From positions 1,426,001 through 1,490,000 of the forward strand of contig NZ_NIWU01000001.1 of the NCBI RefSeq assembly GCF_002236105.1: DNA of 64,000 bases, read 5' to 3'. This DNA is from Pseudomonas umsongensis. GTDB taxonomy: Bacteria; Pseudomonadota; Gammaproteobacteria; Pseudomonadales; Pseudomonadaceae. Under the pieces are notes generated by a model. It did no database searches. It was not told the origin of the DNA and saw only the letters and a list, made by a program, of their open reading frames with translations. Shown piece after piece: positions 56,430 through 64,000 of this stretch (positions are counted from its first letter, which is position 1; every line of letters starts with the position of its first letter). Position numbers and translations under genes: made by a program.

Positions 56430-58541
56430 TTAGCCGTTGAGTACGGTACGAATCGTCCGGGTCAGCGCTTGCGGCCCATAGGGCTTGCTCAGCAAATGGG
56501 TATCCGGGCTCAGCTGATGATTGCGAGAGATAATGTCACGGGTGTGGCCCGAGGTGAACAACACCGCCACCGGGGGATTCTGTACCTTGGCCCATGCCGC
56601 CAGATCCGAGCTTTTTATCAGCCCGGGCATGACCACGTCGGTGAAGATCAAGTCCACCGCCGCCCCCTCCAGCAACATCTGCATGGCCGCGTCGGCATTG
56701 GCGGCGGTGAGCACCTGATAGCCCTCTTCGCGCAGCAGCTCCACGGTTGAAACGCGCACTGCCTCATTGTCCTCGACCACCAGGATCCGCTCGTTCGCGC
56801 CCCGTTGCAGCACATCGGCACTGGGTAGTTCACTGTCCATCGAGCGCAGGTTGCGCGCAAAATACATCTGCACCCGGGTGCCCTGCCCAACGACGCTGGC
56901 CATCTCGATATGTCCGCCACTCTGCTTGACGAAACCGAACACCATGCTCAAGCCCAGTCCTGTGCCATGGCCATCGGGCTTGGTGGTGAAAAACGGCTCG
57001 AACGCCTGCCCAAGCACTTGCGGCGACATGCCCAGGCCACTGTCCGCAACCGTGACCCGCACGTAGTCACCGGCAACGATGCCCTTGCCCAGGCAGAACC
57101 CGCGGTCGAGAGTGATATTCTCGGCGCTGAGTTCAATCGTGCCCTCGCCCTCCATGGCATCACGGGCATTGATCATCAGGTTGAGGATGGCGTTTTCCAG
57201 CTGGTTGCGATCGACGAAGACCGACCAGGGGTCAACCGGGGTGCTCATGTGAACATGGATGGTTTCCCCCAGCGCACGCTGCAACAGTTCACCCAGGCCA
57301 TCGAAAATCTGCTGCGCCGTGCAAACCGCCGGAGACAAGGGCTGGCGCCGGGCAAACGCGAGCAACTGCGAGGACAGTTTTGCGCCGCGCTCAACCGCGG
57401 CAATGGACGCATTGACCCGGCGCTGCACGTTGGCATTGTCCGGTTCATGACGGGCGAGCAAGTGCAGATTTCCGGCAATCACTTGCAGCAGATTATTGAA
57501 GTCGTGGGCCACGCCGCCGGTCAGGCCGCCGATGGCCTCTAGCTTCTGTGACTGGCGCAGTTGCTCTTCTGCCGCCAGTCGCGCTTCGACTTCGTCGGCC
57601 ACGCGCTGCTCCAGGTTGCGGGTAAACCTGAGCAAGGACTCTTCCGCGGATTTGCGTTCGTGGATGTCGATCAACACGCCGGGGAAACGAAAGGCCTGGC
57701 CCTGCTCATCGAATTCGCAGCAGCCGCTGGCGAGCACCCACAGGTAGCTGCCGTCGGGACGTAGCACCCGGTACTCGGCGTTATACGGCACACCGGTCTG
57801 TATCGATTGCCTGACTTGTTCCTCAACCCAACTGCGATCATCGGGATGGATATGGGCTTGTGCGAGGTCCTGGGGCAAATTGTCCAGGCTTTGCCCTGGG
57901 GGAAAGGAAAACGTGCGGGCGAAGCGTTCATCGCCGCTGAGGGTATTGGCCTTGAGATCCCAGACGAATGAGCCGAGCAAGGCTCCGGCATTGAGTGCCA
58001 GGCGTACCCGCTCGTTGTCGGCGCGGTAGGCATTTTCCGCTGCCTGGCGCAGACGTTCGGAAATCACGAATTCGGTGGTGTCGACCACCATCGCCATAAC
58101 GCCGGCAGGATGCCCGTCATCATCGGCAACCGGGCTGTAGTAAAGGTCCAGCCAGACGTCTTCGGGCACGCCGTCGCGCAGCAACACCAGCTGTTTGTTA
58201 CGGTAGGACAAGGTCCCCCCCGCCAGGCAGGTGTCGACCACATGCCGGTTGAAGTCGGCGACTTCCGGCCAACCCAGCTCCACCGCGCAACCCAGCAGGT
58301 AGGGATGGCGCCCGCCGGCAAATATCGAATAGGCGTCGTTGTAGATCATGTAGCCGGCCCGGCCCCAGAGCATCACCATCGGCAGCGGCGAGGCGAGCAT
58401 CAGCTGTACCGCGCTGCACAGGCTCCTGGACCAGTTCTCCAGGCTCCCAAGCTCAGTCCGGCTCCAGTCGAACGCACGAATGCGCCCGGCCATTTCGCCG
58501 TTCCAGCCGGCACACCCGTGGTTATCTTCTAGAAACGGCAT
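56430..58541 (-). CDS. PAS-containing hybrid histidine kinase
   Basis: This 703-residue soluble protein has two PAS-like regions (about 40-160 and 180-300, with the PAC-type NAEYRVLRPDGSYLWV), a HisKA domain (LTGGVAHDFNNLL, His near 346), HATPase (to about 565) and a C-terminal receiver (VVEDNEAVR, acceptor Asp in FTDVVMPG near 633). It has no membrane segment or DNA-binding domain. No response regulator gene is beside it. The receiver keeps the Lys in LLSKPYG. Confidence 0.9.
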   Translation of the reverse strand: MPFLEDNHGCAGWNGEMAGRIRAFDWSRTELGSLENWSRSLCSAVQLMLASPLPMVMLWGRAGYMIYNDAYSIFAGGRHPYLLGCAVELGWPEVADFNRHVVDTCLAGGTLSYRNKQLVLLRDGVPEDVWLDLYYSPVADDDGHPAGVMAMVVDTTEFVISERLRQAAENAYRADNERVRLALNAGALLGSFVWDLKANTLSGDERFARTFSFPPGQSLDNLPQDLAQAHIHPDDRSWVEEQVRQSIQTGVPYNAEYRVLRPDGSYLWVLASGCCEFDEQGQAFRFPGVLIDIHERKSAEESLLRFTRNLEQRVADEVEARLAAEEQLRQSQKLEAIGGLTGGVAHDFNNLLQVIAGNLHLLARHEPDNANVQRRVNASIAAVERGAKLSSQLLAFARRQPLSPAVCTAQQIFDGLGELLQRALGETIHVHMSTPVDPWSVFVDRNQLENAILNLMINARDAMEGEGTIELSAENITLDRGFCLGKGIVAGDYVRVTVADSGLGMSPQVLGQAFEPFFTTKPDGHGTGLGLSMVFGFVKQSGGHIEMASVVGQGTRVQMYFARNLRSMDSELPSADVLQRGANERILVVEDNEAVRVSTVELLREEGYQVLTAANADAAMQMLLEGAAVDLIFTDVVMPGLIKSSDLAAWAKVQNPPVAVLFTSGHTRDIISRNHQLSPDTHLLSKPYGPQALTRTIRTVLNG

Positions 58542-58692
58542 CGACTCGCTCTGCGCCCCGGTAACTGCACCCGTTTGTTTCGAGCTTCGCGGATGACAAT
58601 GGTTTCATAGAGGGTAGCTGATTCTCGCGGTCTATCTGGAACGACCGAAATCTGTGGCTGGCAAACCCCTCTGTGGAAGAGAGCCCGGGCGT

Positions 58693-60462
58693 TCAACCGG
58701 GAATACGTTGACTGTGATTCTCGGGCCATCGCAGACATTTTCCAGAAGGTTGAAGGATCAGCGTGAGCTGGTTGAACAGGTGGATATCGGCGTACAAACC
58801 GAAGAAGCGATGGAGCATCTCGCCAAACAGGCTGATGTCACCTTCGCCGGAAAAACCGTTGGCATCCAGTGTGACTTCGATGTCGACACCGCGCAGCAGA
58901 AAGCCTTTTTCAAAACGCTGCAGGAGGTGGTGCCTGACCTCGACGATGGCCGCCAGGCGCCGCCGGTTCAGTTCGTCGTCCGTCCAGTCATACAACGCCA
59001 GTGTGCCACGCAATACTTCAGCATTGTCGAGCATCGGCAGGAAGTTTGAGCCCAGGTGGCTGAGCACTCGCCAGTGGAAGCGGTCGCGGTTCGGCGGGTA
59101 ACACGGCAATGTGGGTGCGCACAGATTGCGCACCTGCAAACCGATCTTTGAGGTTTGTGCCAGCGTATCGAGCAGTGTGCCTTGCAACGCATTGCGCGGA
59201 AGCTGGCCATGGGTGCCGGTCAGGCGCAGCGAAAGGCTTTGGTTCACGTCTAGCCGGTCCTTGTCAAATCCGTCGCCGCCGAGGATCAGCCAGGTGTCAT
59301 GCAGGCCATTGGTGCCTCGTTTCAAGCGGGTATGGAAATAACGCTCGGGCATCTCATCCCGCAACATGCCGCCCTTGTGGCGGAAACTGCTGAACGGTAT
59401 GTAGTCCTGGCGGTCGCCATTACTCGACGTAGTGACCTGATCCACCGAATAGATTTCGGTATGACCGTCCTGCAAACGCATGGGGCGAAGCAAGTAGTCG
59501 GTTTGTAGCGGCTGCAGTGCCAGCGGGTCGGACTCCAGTGTGAACGCATTGATCACCGGCACCGCATGCAAGCGAATGTGCCCGGTGCTCAGGTTGAACG
59601 CTTGCGGCCACGGTTCGCGTAACACCACCTCCAGTTCGAACCATAGATCGCCTGGCTTGATGAGCACAAGCTCCAGTCCACACAGGGTGACGAACATGAA
59701 CTTCTCGCGGAAGGTGAAATACTCAAGCAACAGCTGATAGCCGCTGAAAGCGCTGTCGCCCTTGGGCCACAATCGATCGTCATCGGCGAACCCCTTGGGC
59801 GAAAAATAACCGTCCAGCAGAGTACGACCCGACTGGTCAGGCAGGCGTACATACAAGGCTTGAGCGTTCAGGGTCAGTGCCTGGTGCAGCGCACTGGCCA
59901 GCGATGCGTCGGCATTGAGGTACAGCGGCAGGCGACTCAGGTCCATCTCGTTCCAGGTGCTCATCGCTCCGCGGGCGAAGCGCAAGCGCAGCACTGAACG
60001 CCCGTCCGGCTCGTGGGCCAGACGCACAGACTCCAGGGCGAGTGGCCGCAGTGTCAGGTCCTGGGTGGTGGTGTATCGGCAACGGGTGCGCTGCACACCG
60101 ATGGGCTGCGACAGCACTTCAAAACCAGTTTCGATCAACTCGTTGCGCTTCATCTTCCCCAGCTCCGGTGCCAACTCGACTATCGAGAGCGACGGAATGG
60201 TGCGCAGGTAATGCGGCCACAACAGACTGACCAGGCCTTCGGTCAGCTCCGGCAGGTCATCGTCAAGCTTTTCGCGCAAGCGTCCCATCAGGAAGGCAAA
60301 ACCCTCGAACAGGCGTTCCACAGACGGGTCACGAGCGCCCTGCTTGTCCAGATTCAGTTGCGCCGCCCGGTCTGGAAAGGCTTCGGCAAACTCCTTGCCA
60401 GCCTCACGCAGATAGCGCATCTCGGCGTCGAAGTAATGCAGTGTCAGATTGTCCTTGCTCAT
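58693..60462 (-). CDS. tssF: Type VI secretion baseplate subunit TssF
   Basis: This 589-residue protein has the TssF/VasA/ImpG pattern: LHYFDAEMRYLREAGKEFAEAFP at the start, DPSVERLFEGFAFLMGRLREKLDDDLPELTEGLV, and GKCLRWPENHSQRIPG at the end. It is full length. TssF joins TssG in the baseplate wedge. ATG 60462 with AGGAAT upstream gives the family start. It follows tssM by 55 bases. tssG, which is normally next, is not here. Confidence 0.93.
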   Translation of the reverse strand: MSKDNLTLHYFDAEMRYLREAGKEFAEAFPDRAAQLNLDKQGARDPSVERLFEGFAFLMGRLREKLDDDLPELTEGLVSLLWPHYLRTIPSLSIVELAPELGKMKRNELIETGFEVLSQPIGVQRTRCRYTTTQDLTLRPLALESVRLAHEPDGRSVLRLRFARGAMSTWNEMDLSRLPLYLNADASLASALHQALTLNAQALYVRLPDQSGRTLLDGYFSPKGFADDDRLWPKGDSAFSGYQLLLEYFTFREKFMFVTLCGLELVLIKPGDLWFELEVVLREPWPQAFNLSTGHIRLHAVPVINAFTLESDPLALQPLQTDYLLRPMRLQDGHTEIYSVDQVTTSSNGDRQDYIPFSSFRHKGGMLRDEMPERYFHTRLKRGTNGLHDTWLILGGDGFDKDRLDVNQSLSLRLTGTHGQLPRNALQGTLLDTLAQTSKIGLQVRNLCAPTLPCYPPNRDRFHWRVLSHLGSNFLPMLDNAEVLRGTLALYDWTDDELNRRRLAAIVEVRHHLLQRFEKGFLLRGVDIEVTLDANGFSGEGDISLFGEMLHRFFGLYADIHLFNQLTLILQPSGKCLRWPENHSQRIPG

Positions 60463-60517
60463 AAAAAGATTCCTGAGTCGCGCTCGCCAAGGCATCGGGC
60501 AAACAATTTGTGCATTG

Positions 60518-63500
60518 TCATTTTTTAAACCTCCCGTTTTGTGCTGCCGCCGCCCCTTCAGCCAGGAAGATCTGCGCCGGCAACTTAAAGCCGCGCAACT
60601 TCAGCAACGCCATCGGCCCCGCCCCCAGTTCGGTGCGTAAATACCAGGTCAGGCCAATGCCATCGGGCGCCTTGAGCACCACGCGAAAACGGCTGTCGCC
60701 GTCGTCCAGCGGCGTGACCTGGGCTTGTTCCAGCAGGCGGATCAGGCCCCAGGTGCCCGCGTAGTCGCCGAACAGCCGTTCGTTGGCCTGCACGCTGGTC
60801 CAGGTCAGGCTCGCGCCGGGGTATTGGCTGCGACCCGGCCAGTTGAAGCGCTGCCAGCTTTCCTTCTGGTTGAAGTACTCGTGTTTCTCGCCGTTGAGGG
60901 TGAAGGTGGTTTGCACCACGTCGCGCACCGGTTTGCCTTGCAACTCGAAGCTCAGGCCCATGCCTCCGTCGGTAAACAGCACGTCGGCCAGGTGGCTGAG
61001 CTGGTTGATCGCCGTGAGAAACTGCGGATTGAAACGCAGGCCCTGGCTGTGCTGGGCGTCGGCTACCCAGCGGCTGCCCTCCTTGCGCAGCAAGCCGCCC
61101 AGTTCGCGCTGCAGGAATTGCTCAAGGCGCCCGGAGTCGGCGCGGATCATCTGCCCGAGCATCGGCAGCGAGGCATCGCTGGCGGTGACCGCGAAGGGGT
61201 AGCGCCCGGTGAACGCTTCGTGCCATTCGCTGACGATCGCCCGTTGCCACTGGCGGTTGAGGCTGCTGGCCGAGGGTTGCAGGACCCGCTGCCAGGCCTG
61301 CTCCAGTGGCTGCACGAACAGGGTCTGGCCGATACCGCCCCACTCCGCCCCGAGGCTGGCGGCGAGCTGGCTGCCGTAGGCGCGGGTGTCGGTGAGGTCG
61401 ATGCTTTTGCCCTGGAACACCGTCTGCGCCAGGGTCTGGGTCATGTCCTGCGGGTCGGCGGCGTGGTTCACCTGTTGCAGGGTCAGGCGGGTGCGCGTGA
61501 CCTGGTTGAGGAAGGCTTGCAGGCTCAGGCGCTCGTTATCGCTCTGGCCTTCGGGGGTCTTGCCGAGCAGGGCCAGCAGCGGACCGAAGGTGGCGTCCAA
61601 GGGGCCTTTGGGGCCCTGCTGCGCCTGCTCGATCAACGGCGCCGGCGCCTGGGCGATCAGCTTCTGCGCCGAGCTGATCAGCGAGTCGGCCAACGCCTGG
61701 CTGCGGGTGCCGGCCTGGCCCTGGTAGGCCAGGGTGTTCATCAGCGCGATCAGCGGCGACTGGCGCACGTCGCTCATCAGGGTCAGCTGGTCGATCACCT
61801 CGCCGAGGTTGTTGGCCGGCTGCCAGCGCAGGCGGTTGAGGAACTTCAGCCAGGCGCTGGCGTAGTCCTGGAAGTAGCGCCGGGTCAGGCGTTCGCGCAG
61901 CATGTCCGGGGTCAACTCGGCGGCGATGTCGCCCGGCCGGTCGCTGAGCACCCAGTCGATTTCCTCACGCCGCGCCTCGGCGACGGCCTCGATCGCCGGG
62001 CGCACCTGGCCCTCCCAGGCCTGGCGGGTAAACACCCCCGGCACGCTGGCCGGGCTGACGAACAACGCTCGCGCCTCGGTGTCGCCGACCATCTGCGCCA
62101 GATTTAACGCCGGGTAATGATTGGCCGAGGCGTCGAGCACCTGGCGGTACAGGCTGGCTTCGGCATTGCGCTGACCCAACTGGCCGAGCAGCAGCTGGCG
62201 CACCTGGGCCACCAGCTGCGGATCGGCCGGCATCCCCCACTGCGGATGCGCCGCCAACTGCTCGCCATAGAACTGCCAGAGCAGCGGCGACAAGCCGTGC
62301 CACAGCCCCGGCGAAACCCCGTCGGCGCTCGGTTCGAGCGAGCCCATCACTTTGACCAGAAAACTCGCATCGGCTTTTTCCGGCCGCGCCAGCATCAGGT
62401 AAGCCTTGAGTTGTTCGTAGGCCTGGGGCGCGCGCTTGAGGCGTTCGGGGCTGTCGGCGGGCAACTGGATCAGGGCAGTGAGTTGTTGTTGCAGGCTGGC
62501 CAGCGCCGGGTCGCGCAGCAGGCGCTGGTTGGCCTCGACGTAGGCGGGCCAGAGCAGTTGCAGCAGTTCTGTGTTCTTGTTCAGGCCGAAGCGCTGGTAC
62601 CAGGGCGTGCCGTGGGTGGCGCGGTAATCCAGGCGGCCGAGTTCGCGGGTCAGTTCGTTGAGGGCGAGGAATTGTTCGTCGCGGGTGGCTGAGTGTTGCA
62701 AGGTCGCCAGGGAGGTTTGCACCTGGGCGATGTGTACGCGGTTGCTGACGAAGGACAGCATCATCCCGGCGCCCCAGGCCAGAGTCAGGGCGAGCATCAG
62801 GGTTTGCGCGATGCGGGTCGCGGGCCAGCCGAGGCGCTCAGGGCGAACCCTTTTGTCATCGAGCACGCCGTCCCAGGGTGGTGTGGCGTGCCAAAGGTTA
62901 TCCGTATTTTCTTTAGTTTCTTGACCCCCCTGCACCGGCAGGCTGAACCACAACCCGCGTAACGGCACGCCACGGTCGAACACCCGGAACAACGGCGCAA
63001 GAACTTGCCGCCAACGGGCAATGCCCTCGGCCTGCAAATCGCGGGACAGACGCAGCAGGAAGTCATGGTTCATCGCGCCCCGTATCTGCACCCAACCACC
63101 GTCGCGCAGGGGTTGCACCAGGCTCTCCAGCCCGCTTTCCAAGGCCAGCGGCGTCACCTGTGACGGTAGCCAACAACCGATGGCCTGGGTCTGGCGCTTG
63201 TTCTGTTCCCATCCACTGTCGCAGACCTGCCACAGGTGCAGCGGCAACTGCCAGCGCAATTGGCGCGCCAGGTCTTGCAGGTGACGCACACCGGCGTCCA
63301 TCGCGCTGGCGTCCATGCTCTGCTCTTTGTTCAAGGCCCAGATCACGCCGTCGAGACCGCGCCAGCGGCTCAGGCCTTGCCACGAGCTGAAGCGGCCATC
63401 AGCGAATTTGGTTTGGGTGCTGCCGCCCCAGAGCAGAACGGTGTCGTGGCCGGCGAGCCATTTTTTATCTTTCAGGTTGGGGGCGATGGCGGCGATTTGA

Positions 63501-63904
63501 GCGGGTTCGCCGACGACCAGCAGCAGGCGGATTTTGCGGCGCCAAAGGAAACCGTGATTTTCGTGCAGGTGTTCCTTTAACTTAGCGACCCATGAATCGT
63601 CGTCCGGAACGGGCTCTTTGCTGAATGGCGAAATCGGCGCATCAACAGCCGCGCCCGTCACGCGCATCGCCCGTGCCACCGCCAATCGATCCCAGGCGAG
63701 CAATATCACCGGGCAGAACCAGCACAAGGCAAACCAGCTTCCACCCCCCCACAGCGCCAACGATTTGAGGGGCAGCCTTGGCCAGCCGAAGTACTCGTGG
63801 GTCTAGTCGTACAGCAGACAACCGAACACCACCACGACCGTCACGACCAGCAGATAGCCCAATCCCACCTTGATCAGAGAGCCTTCGCTCGCTTGCTTAT
63901 TCAT
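60518..63904 (-). pseudogene. tssM: Type VI secretion membrane protein tssM, interrupted by an in-frame TAG
   Basis: The frame from ATG 63904 encodes 33 residues with the first membrane helix (GLGYLLVVTVVVVFGCLLYD). It then meets TAG at 63805-63803 and continues open for over 1090 codons. The continuation begins THEYFGWPRLPLKSLALW, has the second helix pair, a third helix (TLMLALTLAWGAGMMLSF near 345) and an IcmF-related and TssM C-terminal region (NPQFLTAINQLSHLADVLF). The nucleotide site (VVGEPAQIAA) is degenerate, as in the IcmF-related subfamily. No ATG follows the stop soon enough to rebuild both helices. Read-through or a base-call error are alternatives. Confidence 0.8.
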
Positions 63905-64000
63905 TGCCATGAGGCACCGCCATTCCAATAGCCAATCGATCGTTTCCGTCCTGACTCAGCCAACCACAAGGTTGTCCGGCCTCCTTTGCCTGCAACAACG
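63897..64000 (-). CDS. 3' end of an unidentified gene upstream of tssM
   Basis: The last 34 codons read ..KEAGQPCGWLSQDG..LAIGMAVPHGNE and stop at TAA 63899-63897, overlapping the tssM start (ATGAATAA), which suggests coupled translation in one operon. The fragment is too short to assign. Confidence 0.55.
   Translation of the reverse strand, partial: LLQAKEAGQPCGWLSQDGNDRLAIGMAVPHGNE

Noticed and set aside
58529..58738. Possible tssG remnant between tssF and the hybrid kinase
   Set aside because: The 69-codon minus-strand frame shows no resemblance to TssG and overlaps both neighbours.

Overview
The window looks like a chromosomal segment of a fluorescent-group Pseudomonas. It has GC-rich coding throughout and many paired REP elements with the core GCGAGCAGGCTCGCTCCCAC. 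Several neighbourhoods are typical of the genus: cobN-cobW-cbtBA-cobE-cobM, nfuA-cti-metH, cysI-DUF934 and sohB. No rRNA, tRNA, insertion sequence or CRISPR array was seen.

Left part (1-6321). The 5' end of a PLP-dependent amino-acid deaminase/D-threonine-aldolase-like gene, an IclR regulator and a RidA gene form a small catabolic unit, with a likely IclR operator upstream of ridA. Then come a TerC-CBS membrane protein and a LysR gene divergent from a DHA2-type MFS exporter.

Cobalamin region (6460-16108). A vWA protein and a ChlI-like AAA+ ATPase lie beside cobN and cobW, all on the minus strand. Across a divergent control region, cbtB, cbtA, cobE and cobM run on the plus strand. Each arm begins with its own cobalamin riboswitch, so cobalt uptake (CbtAB), cobalt insertion (CobN plus the ChlI/vWA pair, probably standing in for CobS/CobT) and corrin ring building would respond together to B12. 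NfuA, the cis-trans fatty acid isomerase Cti and B12-dependent MetH follow (16265-23201); MetH consumes the cofactor made by the preceding cluster.

Toxin-like region (23266-37729). A 2329-residue protein carries a DUF6543-type N-terminus, three LRR blocks and a C-terminal NEL-type E3 ubiquitin ligase domain with a Cys-Gly-Asp catalytic motif. A 1299-residue relative has one LRR block but no NEL cysteine. Between them sit housekeeping genes: DUF2970, a 37-residue membrane peptide, cysI, DUF934 and a small unknown gene.

Middle (37893-47253). sohB; a histidine phosphatase and SCP2 protein; a Tat-exported amidohydrolase; a LysR regulator; a fatty-acid-hydroxylase/SRPBCC fusion coupled to an SMP-30-type protein; and three small stress-type genes.

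Stressosome region (47495-52922). rsbR, rsbS, rsbT and an ATPase-phosphatase (RsbW/RsbX-like) fusion are tightly packed and overlap two histidine kinases, which looks like a signalling module whose output is a two-component system rather than sigma-B. It is followed by about 700 bases of REP and longer tandem repeats.

Right end (53658-64000). A UvrA paralogue without the UvrB-binding domain, a PAS hybrid kinase, then the edge of a type VI secretion locus. tssF is intact, tssM is interrupted by an in-frame TAG, and no tssG is present beside them.
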